Of a DNA stretch of 64,000 nt, positions 44,228-54,962 are shown piece after piece. Positions within the stretch are counted from its first letter, which is position 1. Each line of letters starts with the position of its first letter. The position numbers and the translations under genes were made by a program. The notes beneath the pieces were generated by a model, which was not told the origin of the DNA, did not search any database, and was given only the letters and a program-made list of their open reading frames with translations. This DNA comes from Bathymodiolus brooksi (taxonomy: Eukaryota > Mollusca > Bivalvia > Mytilida > Modiolidae): NCBI GenBank assembly GCA_963680875.1, contig OY804586.1, forward strand, positions 52,176,203-52,240,202, in the 5' to 3' direction.

Positions 44228-44478
44228 TGAGTGAGTGATTGTTGCTTAACGCCACTTTCAACAATATTTCAGTAATATCATGGTGGTCAGTTTTATTGGT
44301 GGACGAAACCGGAGTATCCCGAAAAAACCACCGACCTACCGCAAGTCACTGACAAGCTTTATCACAAAATGTTGTATCCTGAGCGAGATTCGTACTAACA
44401 ACATCAGTGGTGATAGGCACTGATTGTCAGGTAGTTGTAGATCCAACTACTATACGATCAAGACCACTACGATAAGGA
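44228..44478 (-). mobile_element. Family A SINE, minus strand, with GTGAGTGATTGTTG terminus
   Basis: GTGAGTGAGTGATTGTTGCT, then TAACGCCACTTTCAACAATA, body and inverted head to AAGACCACTACG. Its terminal GTGAGTGATTG resembles the family E terminus at 6361. Confidence 0.85.
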
Positions 44479-44645
44479 GATCTTATACAAAATGGTTGTG
44501 TTAATATTTATTTATGGTACATATACAAAACATAGCCAGGAACTCGGCAATAAAAACAATATTTTTGTCTTCACGACGGTTGCCATATATGTGTCAGATG
44601 TATCTAGTGCATTTAACTTATTAGTGTTTTGATTGATTGATTGAT
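44479..44645. other. Short AT-rich spacer
   Basis: Nothing recognised. Confidence 0.35.
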
Positions 44646-44880
44646 TTATGTATTGTGCTTAACGCCACTTTCAGCAAATATTTCAGCTATATCTTGGCGA
44701 CCAGTTTTAGTGGTGGAAGAAGCCGGAGACAACCGTCAACCATGGGCAAGCAACTGGTAAACTGTATCACTTGCAGCTGTGAGTCGAGTGCACCCTTTTT
44801 GTAATTTACAAAGCCGGGCGCGAACTCACGCCGTATTGGTGATAGGCTTGTATGAGTTGTTAGGTGAAGAGATTTAATTA
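44646..44880 (-). mobile_element. Family F SINE, minus strand, head lost
   Basis: Preceded by a GATT run, then GTGCTTAACGCCACTTTCAG, GAAGAAGCCGGAGACAACCG, GTGAGTCGAGTGCACCC; ends in the GCCGTATTGGTGATAGGC region. Confidence 0.85.
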
Positions 44881-45580
44881 TAACATAAAGATCAATCTAA
44901 CTTGTTGTCTATGTCAACTTTTTGTACTCTCTCTGATATTTTATGATTTTATATGCAAGTTTTCAAAACTATGACCCATATTTTTACGCTTATCGTATTA
45001 GCAAATTATTCGCTCGTTCAAAATTATCGGTGGTACAAATATATTTTTTCAGACAAAATGCTCCCTGTAAGTTGTACATAACGCGTACGTACATCATGGT
45101 ACATGTCTAGTATGAACAATTCACGAGTAATATTCTATTTTTCAACACCACGTGATATGTGATGGTCTGCATTTTACTCGTATAAAACACTTCCACGATC
45201 GCATCATATCATTGAAAGGACAGGTATTGGCTTGTAAAACAAGTTTAACCTCCCCATCACTTTTTATTGAAGTGCCTGTACCAAGTCATGATATGAGAGG
45301 TCATGTATTTGTAGGGGTATCGATCTTGCCTCTATTTCTACGATTTTTCTATAACATTTTAGAAATGTTCAGATGGAGTGCCATTATTCGTTTTATTTCA
45401 TGAGATTGGCGTTAAAAACAAACGAATATGAGCTCTCTAAACTTTGACATGTGAAAATATATTTTCACACACTATCTCGTGCATTTCGATACACACCTCA
45501 ATGACAAAATAATTAATATGTATTCCACCGTTTAACTCGAAAAACCATGGTATATATGATTTGTAGCATGACGACTTAAG
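44881..45580 (+). repeat. Anonymous DNA with a family G copy at about 45140-45410
   Basis: CACTTCCACGATCGCATCAT, GGACAGGTATTGGCTTGTAA, GAAGTGCCTGTACCAAGTCA and, further, ATGTTCAGATGGAGTGCC correspond to GCACTTGCATGATCGCATCA, GGGGCAGTTTGGGTCCATAA and AAAGTGGCGGTACCAAGCCA at 52665-52765. Confidence 0.55.
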
Positions 45581-45740
45581 AAATAATTCATGGCAGGCAT
45601 AGAGTTGTGCAAATATACACATGGGCTGGGCTTCTATATTCGCATTTTACCCCGAGCGAAAGCGAGGGGTAAAATCTAAGAATATAAAGGCCCAGCCCAT
45701 GTGTAAATTTGCACAACTCTATGCCTGCCATGAATTATTT
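45581..45740. repeat. Long near-perfect palindrome, 160 bp
   Basis: Left arm AAATAATTCATGGCAGGCAT, AGAGTTGTGC, ACACATGGGCTGGGC; the right arm is its inverse GCCCAGCCCATGTGT, GCACAACTCTATGCCTGCCA, TGAATTATTT. The centre is TTTTACCCCGAGCGAAAGCG, continuing AGGGGTAAAA. Only a few mismatches occur. Confidence 0.95.
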
Positions 45741-47047
45741 CGATTCTAATAGGACAAATACGGTAATTTTTAACCATTCGTGAACTGTAAACACACGGCA
45801 TTTGGTGGCTGTTCCATTTACCTCCTTCGGAAATTTTGAATTGATTTTGAATTATTTGTATTTGAACGAGATATTTTAAAACAAAGATATTGATGTTAAC
45901 ACGAAAAACATATTTATTGTGTATTTTCCAACATAGATTCGATTTAACAATTCCTGCGTAAAAATATTTTATAAAAAAGTCGGAGTTCATTCGTTCATCA
46001 TTTCGAGCGCTAACAAGATGGCGGAGCGGAGTTGTCAAACATAATAGCGAACACTTGAACAGTTGTTAATAATCGACAATTATTGTTAGATATGAAATAA
46101 AAAAAAATAAATGCCAATGAAAAAAATACTTAAGACAACCATCTATCGACTTTCACTTTTGTAATATATCGTCATCCTGTGACGTTGTTTACAAGGGACG
46201 CTGATTGACACAAGCTGGTTACTAATTTATTTTACGATTTTGTGAGCATTTTACTTGATTGAGTAGCAAAATTCAAAATGCCATCAAATTGGAAAATATC
46301 AGTAACTTAATTACACCACCGTCTAGTTATCAATTATTGTATAGGTAGGGAAACAAGGTTAGTGTATTTTGTTATTCATGGCCGACACATATCAATGGAA
46401 TGTATGTGACTGTGTGCGTACTGGGGATCCCCAAATGTAAATTTTCAAAACAAATGATAAAAAAAAATACTTAGTTACAGAATATTTTTTTATAACTGAC
46501 GGGGAATTTTTATTTTAAGGACTTTAAAAATACGCTATATGCCGGTATTTTGTTTGTTTACACTCGGTCGTCACAGTAATTTCACAACGGGAGTCACGAT
46601 GGAACAGCCAGATTTGTTGTGTACTGCACTTGCGCCAAATATAGAGTTGTTGAGTATTATCGTGTGTGCCGTTTTATAGACGTCATATTAGAATATGTAA
46701 TATCACATATAGGTCGTTGATTATTGCACGGCTCTGTGAGAGTAATATACCTACAGTCCAGTTTTAAAAAGTGTGCAATATCTCGTATTTGCGTGTATTA
46801 TTTCATAGTTCTTAGTTGTTGCTATATAAAGCCTAAAAAAGATCAAAGGAAAAGAATGCATTCATATTACAATGGATGTATATAAGATATTGTAATCATT
46901 ATTCTTACTGTATAATAATGGGAAACGAATTTCGAAGGAATATGTTCTAATTCTAAACTGATTTTGATAACTACGAGCAATCCGATTGGCCGAGAGAAGT
47001 CACAACCCGTATTTATCATATTATGAAATATTTATGAAATGGGGTCA
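45741..47047. other. 1.3 kb without recognisable features
   Basis: AT-rich DNA. A 120-aa minus-strand ORF starts near 46038 and runs into the palindrome; it has no domain and is probably chance. Confidence 0.45.
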
Positions 47048-47240
47048 CAGGGGCGGATCCAGGATTTCAAGTTAGGGGGGCGCACTTAAAAAAATTGCAC
47101 CGAGCGGAGGGAGGCGCGAAAATTGTTGGGGTATTTCTTGTGAAAATCATGATTTTACGCCAAAAAATCATATCTTTTCCAATTTTAGGGGGGGCGCGCG
47201 CCGGGTGCGCTCGCCCCCCCCCCCCTTGGATCCGCCCCGG
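47048..47240 (+). mobile_element. MITE with CAGGGGCGGATCC ends, copy 1
   Basis: CAGGGGCGGATCCAGG at the left; TTGGATCCGCCCCGG at the right. Both sides show GGTCA (about 47043-47047 and 47242-47246), a possible target duplication. The interior (CACCGAGCGGAGGGAGGCGC, AAAATTGTTGGGGTATTTC) matches the copy at 63725 in opposite orientation. The CAGGGGCGG start resembles hAT ends. Confidence 0.86.
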
Positions 47241-47697
47241 GGGTCACATTAGATGTCTTTATACCATCCACGTCGCAACGTGTCGGTAAAAGGGGGGAAA
47301 GAGTAAGTGAGAGATATGATGTTAATAAGGTCTCTAGCCAACAATCCATACTATTCAATAGCAGTCAAGTCATATTCCAACCTCATTTCAGACGTATATA
47401 ATATTTAGTATTAACCTAGTATCACAAGTAGTTTTGAGATCTAGTGGGACAGATATATTGTATGGTTTTCACCTGCTTAGATGTTTGTATAATATACTTT
47501 ATTTCCTGTGACTGTATGATGAGTTCTTCATCATCCTATACACTATATTAAAAATTGCTGTGTTAGATTGCTGTCAAATTATAATATTAAGTATATATTT
47601 ACCATCTACACACGCTTAGACACATGTCTTATGTCTATCTCTAGATTCTCCTTACGAGACAAGGTAACACTTCGACTATTGAAGCTATATTTTTATA
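47241..47697. other. No recognisable feature
   Basis: AT-rich DNA. Confidence 0.4.
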
Positions 47698-48045
47698 GCG
47701 GATGTGGCCGAGTGGTCTAGGGCGCTGGACATAAGGCTAAGCGATTGGTACTGCAGTGTATCAATGGTGTGAGTTCAAATCCCGTCGAGGGAAGAACAAA
47801 AATTTGACAGCTCAAAGATCTAATTCTATCACTGTTTGGTTTAATTTTCAGACATATATATATATATATAAACGTCTAAAATGTAGCACAACAACACCAA
47901 AAAAGGTGTTAAAATATAACAAAAATAACTATAAGTCTACAAAAAGACTATAATTATAATCAAGTTGACGGATATTTCGCTTGACCGACAAGCTTCATCA
48001 GCGTCTGTAATCTGATTTGAAAAATAGTCACGCGTGACCATCAGT
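47698..48045 (+). mobile_element. tRNA-Leu-like SINE
   Basis: GCGGATGTGGCCGAGTGGTC (A-box TGGCCGAGTGG) followed by GGCGCTGGACATAAGGC and the B-box GAGTTCAAATCCC (47771-47783). The acceptor stem does not pair (GCGGATG against CGTCGAGGG), so it is not a functional tRNA. The body has a (TA)n run at 47852-47870 and ends AGTTGACGGATATTTCGCTT, ACCGACAAGCTTCATCAGCG. Confidence 0.7.
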
Positions 48046-48047
48046 TG

Positions 48048-48132
48048 TACATTTTCTTTTGGCCATTGTTGTCTGTTCTTCTTCGATATACGGATTCTGA
48101 TTGCCCCTTTGGTATCTTCAAACTCTTCTTAC
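48048..48132 (+). repeat. Family C, 3' half, plus strand
   Basis: ACATTTTCTTTTGGCCATTG, CGGATTCTGATTGCCCCTTT, TCTTCAAACTCTTC. Confidence 0.75.
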
Positions 48133-48372
48133 CTCCACTTTCAACAACGATATTTCAGTAATGTCTTGGTGATCATTATTATTGATGCAGAAAGCCGGTG
48201 AACACAGTGATACTGTAAAACAACTGATCGGTCAATACCGCTGATAGCGAGGTGTACTCGATACAACATTAATTGATAAAGTTTGTCGGTGATTTGCGGC
48301 AGGTCGGTGACCAGCAGGATATAAATGAAATATTGTTGAAAGTGGCGTTAAATACCATAACCCTAACACCCC
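48133..48372. repeat. Two partial family A SINE pieces, inverted
   Basis: Minus-strand piece at about 48133-48205 (CCACTTTCAACAACGATATT). Plus-strand piece at about 48243-48366 (TAGCGAGGTGTACTCGATAC, TGAAATATTGTTGAAAGTGG, ending CCATAACCCTAAC). Confidence 0.75.
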
Positions 48373-48684
48373 TTGTAAATTTTCCCCCAGTGTGTATGTC
48401 CTAAAATGGTAACAGTTCAGTTAGTTCAGTGCTAAAGATAACGTTTAAACAAGCAATGTCATTAGTAAGTTGCACACCATAGCCAGAAAATTGATTTCTT
48501 GATTTCAAAGATGTTTAATGGAAAATAGGAAAATACCTTTACAAAATGTTTCATTGGTTCAATTCACCCGTCATTTTATCTTTATAAGTAAATATTGCAA
48601 GACCAAAATAAATGCAGTATATTAATGTATTGTCCAATATGTTTCACCTTTCACCTGTGGTGTGACGTTAAACAGCAATTAATC
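48373..48684. other. No recognisable feature
   Basis: AT-rich DNA. Confidence 0.4.
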
Positions 48685-49140
48685 AACTGTGATTGTGATT
48701 GTTGCTTAGCGTCAAATCAGCAATTATTTTCAGCTATATTATGCTACGAACAAGGTACCGTTTAATGAGAGGATAATGGTGTGTTTTGGACTAGACCTGG
48801 AGGCTTAGGTGGATTTTAATCGTGCAGGCTGACTGCTATAACGGTCAACATGTTGGCGTGCAATATCACCAGTATGCATTATTCTGACTATTAGTCCAAA
48901 ACTATTTGCATTTACTTCCTGGTGCTTGTTGCTTTTGCACTAATCACGTGACATTAGTCAGTAAGAACAAAGACTAGTTAGTTCCAAATTAGGAAAATGT
49001 GTCCGAGTTGAGCGAAATGTTTATCCGCGGACTGTTGCTTCGGTGAGATAGCACTATCAAAATCCAACTTAGCATGTTGTTCTAGTCCAAAGAAGACACT
49101 ATTATCCTATCATTAAATGATCTAGTGCAAAGCGGACATC
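48685..49140. repeat. Family E SINE pieces in inverted arrangement
   Basis: About 48690-48860 holds the inverted tail (GTGATTGTTGCTTAGCGTCA, TTTTCAGCTATATTATG). About 48990-49130 holds plus-strand central-domain sequence (AAATGTGTCCGAGTTGAGCG, ACTGTTGCTTCGGTGAGATA). Confidence 0.65.
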
Positions 49141-49592
49141 ATCGTGTCATCGACTGTGTCTCGCTTGGCAAGGTTAAGCTAGTTTTTATGGTAAATATAA
49201 TTTCAAAATTATACACGATCGTAAAATGAACTGTACATTTCGTAACGGACGATTTATATGAAAATGAATGTAATGGGTATTTTGTTGATTTTAACATTTC
49301 CCCCACGTATTTTACGGTTACCGGGTCCTGATGTGAAATCAATGTTGACTCTCCCATTTTAAGTTTCTTTTTTACTTTAGATCAAAGAAAGCTTAGATCT
49401 TTGAAATATTTCATTTGCTAAGGTTATGTAAATATCACTTGAAATATTGTTCTTTACCAGGAATCATTACGATACATACAAATTTAATTAATTATAGATA
49501 TTTGTTTGATTTTTTCAGTAAATATCAAAATGTTAGTATTGTTCAAACATGCAATTGTAATATTGCCATTTATTACAAATATTCAGAGGCCA
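49141..49592. other. No recognisable feature
   Basis: AT-rich DNA; the ORFs on both strands show no domain. Confidence 0.4.
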
Positions 49593-49835
49593 TCGCGGTG
49601 GTCATCATATGGTGGTTATATTTACAACTACCTATGCAATCAGGGCATATTACCACTAAAGTTGTGAGTTCAAATCCCACTCAGGCGGGGTATGCTCGAT
49701 GCAACATTATATGATAAAGTTAATCAGTGACTTCCGACCACGCTGGTTTCCTCAAGCAATAAAACTGACCGGCACGATATAACTGAAGTAGTGTTGAAAG
49801 TGGCGCTAAACAACACAACATTAACACTAACCCTA
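49593..49835 (+). mobile_element. Family A SINE, plus strand
   Basis: Head GCGGTGGTCATCATATGGTG, B-box GAGTTCAAATCCCAC, tail AGTGTTGAAAGTGGCGCTAA, ending in a CACTAACCCT remnant. Confidence 0.85.
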
Positions 49836-49959
49836 CATAATATTCATGCAGAAATTATCATCTCAAGTGAATTGGTTAAATGCGTGACCCATAACCAGAA
49901 CACACTGGAGCCTTAGACGTCACCACTAGACTACTTTCGATGCTTACTTTGTGTCACTG

Positions 49960-50152
49960 CTAACACTTCCGGAGCACCTGGGTTCACCTCATGTTTCTAT
50001 TGGTGTTCGTGATGCCCGATCTTTAATTTTTTGTGTAATGCTTTGTAGATCATTGTTTGTCCTTTTGTCCATTTTCTTTTGGCCATTGTATTGTTTGTCC
50101 TTTGGTTTACGGCTATCTATAACCCTTTTGTTATTTTCAAACCTTTCATGTG
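49960..50152 (+). repeat. Family C, plus strand, head-to-head with family B
   Basis: AACACTTCCGGAGCACCTGG, TCACCTCATGTTTCTATTGG, TCTTTTGGCCATTGTATTGT, ending ATTTTCAAACCTTTCATG. Family B starts directly afterwards in the opposite sense. Confidence 0.8.
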
Positions 50153-50162
50153 AGTACACGCC

Positions 50163-50505
50163 ATTTAAATAAACGTTAGAAAATACCGAAGGGAAACAAT
50201 GGACAATCCAGAGTATCTGGCAATATTGAGTAGACAAGATGAAGACAAACAAAACAAAAACACAACACAATATGTGTTGTACACCACTATACGCAAACAA
50301 ACACAAATAACGTAAATAAAGCATGAGTCCTCCTACAAACAAGAGGGGATAAGGACGCATCGAACATCGGTTTTATGCCCGTCACGGGTAAATGCACAAA
50401 TGAGGTATCCATTTTTTCTCTGTTTTTTTTATATATTTTCTGATTTGATTTAGGAACTGTTCTGATGGTGTGGTATTTGGTTTTCATTTCATTACTAGTT
50501 ACAGA
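50163..50505 (-). repeat. Family B, minus strand, joined to a family G-like piece
   Basis: ATAAACGTTAGAAAATACCG, GGACAATCCAGAGTATCTGG, ACACCACTATACGCAAACAA, GCATGAGTCCTCCTACAAAC. Then 50395-50505 (GGAACTGTTCTGATGGTGTG) recalls 54825-54855 (GGAATTGTTCCGACAGTGTG). The ORFs here are artefacts. Confidence 0.7.
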
Positions 50506-50749
50506 CAATGTAAAGTCTAGTAATCATATTTGTTCAAATGTTCCTTCCTTTCGAGTAGTTTCTTTGGTTTTGTAATTAATTTCTTAGTGCATATAGTTGA
50601 AGCTTTTATTTGCTAACATAAGTCAATTGACGTAGTACTGGCCTACTTAAACAATGTGTCTCAAAAGGTTATAGAAACTACTAAATCATATGTTATTGAT
50701 CAATTGGAAAATTATCTTAAATGTCACATATTTTATTTATTATTCCAAA
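50506..50749. other. No recognisable feature
   Basis: AT-rich spacer. Confidence 0.35.
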
Positions 50750-50980
50750 GAGTCTAAAAAGGTAATCAAAATCCGTGTATCGAAGAACAGACACTACAAT
50801 GACCAAGATAAAGAAGTACAAAAGGACAAACAACGATCTACAGAATATACAAATAAAACTAAAGATCGAGTAACACGAGCCCCACTAAAAATCGAGTATG
50901 AACTCAGGTGCTACGGAAGGGTAAGCAGTTCCTGCTCCACTAGTGGCAAGTTACAAACCCGGTGATAAGCCATAGAATGA
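50750..50980 (-). repeat. Family C, full-length copy, minus strand
   Basis: AGTCTAAAAAGGTAATCAAA, GAAGAACAGACACTACAATG, ACTAAAGATCGAGTAACACG, CAGTTCCTGCTCCACTAGTG, CCCGGTGATAAGCCATAGAA. Confidence 0.85.
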
Positions 50981-51384
50981 CCCTTACAAGAAGAATGCCT
51001 AGCATTCCTACAACAGAAAAGAAATTCAGCGAAGTGATGATCCGGTTTGAAAAGAAAACGCATTCCAAAAACAAAGATAAACCTAGGAACATAATCAGCT
51101 TGGGCAGTAGCAATACTCCGATAGTACCTGCATATGTAGTCTATATTTCTTTGTGTGTACGATATTCCAGAGCCTGTGGTTCCATGGTAGATGGCTGCTG
51201 CTAACAAGGCAGCTATAGAACCATCGATTTCTATGTTAAAATTCAATGCTTCGTTCTCATGCTGATGTCATTGACATAATTGTCATACGATGGCTATTAA
51301 TTAGACGCAAATAACATATTATTTGTTTTTTACCAGTATACACTACAATAAGTATTTGATGACTCAGTTTTCAATACATGCATT
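50981..51384. other. No recognisable feature
   Basis: Anonymous DNA; a 111-aa minus frame overlaps family C and has no domain. Confidence 0.4.
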
Positions 51385-51625
51385 CGGACATACAAGCCTA
51401 TCACCTATACGGCGTGGGTTCGCACCCGGCTTTGTAAAGTACAAAAAGGTGCACTCGACTCGCAGCCGCAAGTGATAAAGTTTATCAGTTGCTTGCCCTT
51501 GGTCGGTGGTTCTCTCCGGGTACTCCAGCTTCTTCAATCACTAAAACTGGTCGCCATGATATAGCTGAAATATTGCTCAAAATGGCATTAAACACAATAA
51601 ATCAAATCAAATCAAATTAAGTCAT
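51385..51625 (+). mobile_element. Family F SINE, plus strand, with AATCA tail
   Basis: Head fragment CTATACGGCGTGGGTTCGCA with B-box GGGTTCGCACCC, body CGACTCGCAGCCGCAAGTGA, tail ATATAGCTGAAATATTGCTC, and terminal AATCAAATCAAATCAAAT. The tail shows the element's true 3' end, typical of a LINE-mobilised SINE. Confidence 0.88.
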
Positions 51626-51725
51626 ACATTCGGAATAATACCAACTGGTAAACTGGTCAATTATCACTTAATACGCTCCCGAAGGGAGCATTAATGGTAG
51701 AAATATGAACATACTAATGCACTTC

Positions 51726-51842
51726 AAAATGTTCAACAACATGGCTGCCAACCGGAAATAAATTAAAAGAAAAATCACGTGACCTAAGCTATGGCTGCCA
51801 ACCGGAAATAAATTAAAAGAAAAATCACGTGACCTAAACTAT
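51726..51842 (+). repeat. Two-copy direct repeat, about 52 bp
   Basis: ATGGCTGCCAACCGGAAATA, AATTAAAAGAAAAATCACGT, GACCTAA is present twice in tandem with one difference. Confidence 0.92.
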
Positions 51843-52619
51843 CTCCAATATAAACAATACGCGAGTAGCAAATCAAGTGATCGATGCAACGAGAAAAAAG
51901 AAGAAATACAGAACCTCTAGTCGATTTTTTTTCAAATAAAATTGAAACAATGAAACGGAAAATCCCGAACTCAAAGCGAATAACACCGAATCTTTAATCA
52001 TTTGCCACTGCGCATTCTCATTCATTGTGATCGTCTGCTGCAAGAAATCCAAAGTTTTCAGATGTAGAGTTTTAGGTAGTGTTATTTTTAAGCTTGATAT
52101 TTTGTAAACAGGAAGAAATATTACTGTTCTTCGGGAGCTTTTCAGGTTGCACCTGCCTCATATTAGCATGGATTGAGAAATCAATTAAATGTGCTAAAAC
52201 ATCCCCATATTTTTGTCAATAAATGATCAAGCATATAAATTATTAATATCGGCCTACATTTTACGACATCATAAAGACCTAACATGCTGTTTTACGGCAA
52301 TATATTATCCAATGTTTATCAGTATAATATCACGGTTATGTAATCCTTTCAGCACCATGGCAGTGATGAAATCGATATAAACTTTCTATGGGAGTATCAA
52401 ACGATTAGTTGTACTGATATTAAATTGCAATAAAAACATTAAAAGGGGTGCCAACTGAATAATATCAAAGCACTAAGGATATTGTATACACAACCACTAC
52501 TGCATAGCTTTGTGCGATGAATTACGACATCGAACAAAACAGCTTACGGCAAATATTAAAGGGGACATAATTGATAGTGTCATGTTGATCCTTTTCAATT
52601 AAATATGTTACATCGACTT
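51843..52619. other. No recognisable feature
   Basis: About 0.8 kb of anonymous AT-rich DNA. Confidence 0.45.
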
Positions 52620-52868
52620 CTTAGATCTTTGCCCAGAATGAGTCATTTTACTCACATGTGTAAAGCACTTGCATGATCGCATCATTTCACTTAGAGGGGC
52701 AGTTTGGGTCCATAATACTGGCTTAACTCCGCCAATTTTTTTTATTAAAGTGGCGGTACCAAGCCAGTAAAGTGAGCGCTCATGTAAATGTGAGCTAGAG
52801 AAAATTTATTTTGCCTCTGTTTCCATCATTTGTCTATTTGACAGTGTTGTATTTATGTCTATCATTTT
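52620..52868 (+). repeat. Family G dispersed repeat, plus strand
   Basis: GCACTTGCATGATCGCATCA, GGGGCAGTTTGGGTCCATAA, then an inverted pair TACTGGCTTAACTCCGCCA and TGGCGGTACCAAGCCAGTA around a T-rich loop (about 52716-52772). A T-rich tail runs on to CTATTTGACAGTGTTG. Confidence 0.65.
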
Positions 52869-53995
52869 TAGCTCACCTTGCCAAAGGCAATGTGAGCTTT
52901 TGCCATCACTTGGCGTCCGTGGTCCGTCGTCTGTCGTCCGTTAACTTTTCACATTTTAATTTTCTTGGTAGGAAGCATCTATGGCAGGTCCTCTCTAAAG
53001 ATTGCTCATTTTGTCCCGATCCATTAACAAACATGGCCGCCATAGGCAATTCTTGTTTCTGATTGGCCGATTTTAAAAAAATATTCTCCTCTGAAACCGC
53101 TTGGCCAAATAAACCGAGACTTGATAGGAAGCATCTATGGCAGGTCCTCTATAAAGATTGTTCATTTCGTCCCGATCCGTCAACAAACATGGTCGTCACA
53201 GGCAATTCTAATTTTTCATTAGTTAATTTCTAAAAAATCTTCTCCTCTGAAATCGCTTGGTCAAATGAATCGAAACTTGGTCTGAAGCATCCTTGGAAGG
53301 TCTTCTATAGTGATTGCTCATTTAGTTTCGATCCGTAAACAAACATGGCCGCCACAGATAATTATTGTTTCTGATTGGTCGATTTTTTTAAATCTTCTCC
53401 TCTGAAACCACTTTGCCAAATAAACCGAAACTTGGTAGGAAGTATCTATGGCAGGTTCTCTATAAAGAATGCTCTTTTCTTCCCGATCCGCTAACAAACA
53501 TGGCGGGCACAGGCAATTCTTGTTTCTGATTGGTTGATTTCTAAAGAATTTTCTCCTCTGTAACCGCTTGGCCAAATGAATCGAAATTTGGTAGGAATCA
53601 TCCTTGGAAGGTCCTCTATAAAGAATGCTCATTTATTTCCGATCCGTTAACAAGCATGGCCGCCACAGGCAATTATTGCTTCTGATTGGTTGATATCTAA
53701 AATATCTTCTTCTCTTAAACCGCTTGGCCAAATGAATCACAACTTGGTAGGAAGCATCCTTGGAAGGTCCTCTATAAAGATTACTCATTTATTTCCGATC
53801 CGTTAATAAACATGGCCGCCACAGGCCATTCTTGTCTCTGATTGGTCGATTTTTAAAAATCTTCTTCTCTGTAACTGCTTAGCCAAATGAACCGAAACTT
53901 GATGGGAAGCACCTATAGAAGGTTCTGTATTAAGTTTCCTCAAAGCAGAATGAAAGGTGAGCGACACAGGCTCAGCCCACTGAGCCTCTAGTATT
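52869..53995 (+). mobile_element. Helitron-like or foldback non-autonomous element with 156-bp internal repeats
   Basis: Begins TAGCTCACCTTGCCAAAGGC, where TCACCTTGCC and GGCAATGTGA form a hairpin. Ends AGGCTCAGCCCACTGAGCCT, another hairpin, followed at once by CTAG-T. A 3' hairpin followed by CTRR-T is the Helitron pattern; the 5' TC is not clear. In between, a unit of about 156 bp (GGAAGCATCTATGGCAGGTC, AACAAACATGGCCGCCA, TCTCCTCTGAAACCGCTTGG) starts at 52971, 53127, 53283, 53438, 53594, 53750 and 53905. I recall related elements from other marine invertebrates. Confidence 0.75.
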
Positions 53996-54019
53996 TCATA
54001 CCCATCATAACAATATTGG

Positions 54020-54260
54020 TTTCAGAGCGGCAGGGGCTGTTTGTCATTCGCGTGCGCCTCTGGTGTGCCCCGGTTATTTAGTGGGGTACGTATTGCTCAT
54101 CATTAGTTTTATGCGTTGTGGGTGTTTTTGTTTTTTGGTTTTTTTTTTTTTCTTCTTCCCGTATCTTGTGTACCCAATGTTTCTAGTTTCTCTGGATTGT
54201 CCATTCTTGATTCTCAGTCGTTTTCCTCTGGCGTTTATTGCATATACAAAGGCATTTTTC
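54020..54260 (+). repeat. Family B, plus strand
   Basis: GGGGTACGTATTGCTCATCA, a T-rich run at about 54134-54152, CTAGTTTCTCTGGATTGTCC and CCTCTGGCGTTTATTGC. Small ORFs on both strands across the T-run are artefacts. Confidence 0.7.
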
Positions 54261-54962
54261 TTAACTTTGCGGTTGTATACGAAAATAATTGTAAAAAATG
54301 ATGCTTTATGTATGGCGCCTGTCCCAACCATTAGATGAAAAAAGAGCACTAGCGTCAGCTCCTCATGAGAAACAGTGTGAAAGAAATGGTCGTTGATGGC
54401 TTGTTCCTTGTTGGAAAGCTTTATATATTTACATCATCCAGTATTTATTTGTTCCTGTGGTAATCTAAGTTTCCACACATAGTTCCCGTCTCAGTGATAT
54501 GTGTTTAACCTACATGGTTTGTTCTCGTCGTTATTATAACTGAAATATCACTTAGTTGACTTTAAACAACAGAAATACAGAAGTTGTGTACACTTTTACG
54601 GAAGGTAGTCGCCCTTAAATTTCATTATGTATTAATTTCCACAAAGACAATAAGTTCTGAGTTAAGGGACACCTTTATTCTTCGATGAATCCCCTAATCT
54701 ATGATTTATTTGGATTACTTCTTTTGGGCCCATAAAACTAGTATACCCCGCCGCGATTGAATCAAGCCAGGAAAGTGAGCGGTTGTGTATTTGTGGATTT
54801 TTTACCATTTTTATATTTTATTTTGGAATTGTTCCGACAGTGTGGCATATCTTTTGTTTTCTTTATCAATGCTTTTTATTTCCTCTCTTTTGATATTTGA
54901 ACGTTGTAGAACTACTACCCCATTTATTTCTAAAAGCTTTGAAATCAAAAAAAGCATTATGC
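54261..54962. other. Anonymous DNA with an inverted family G piece at 54718-54870
   Basis: TTTTGGGCCCATAAAACTAG and GGAATTGTTCCGACAGTGTG resemble segments of the family G copies; no gene is seen. Confidence 0.45.

Noticed and set aside
45676..46038. 120-aa minus-strand ORF
   Set aside because: It runs through one arm of the 45581 palindrome and has no domain or codon evidence.
47095..47289. 64-aa plus-strand ORF
   Set aside because: It lies almost entirely inside the CAGGGGCGGATCC MITE.
47698..47793. tRNA-Leu gene
   Set aside because: A- and B-boxes are good, but acceptor and anticodon stems do not pair and the sequence continues into a SINE body.
50911..51246. 111-aa minus-strand ORF
   Set aside because: Its C-terminal end is family C (LPLVEQELLTLP is the translation of its core); no domain elsewhere.
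54063..54349. Three overlapping ORFs around a poly-T run, rich in Phe or Lys
   Set aside because: Composition follows from the homopolymer in a family B copy.
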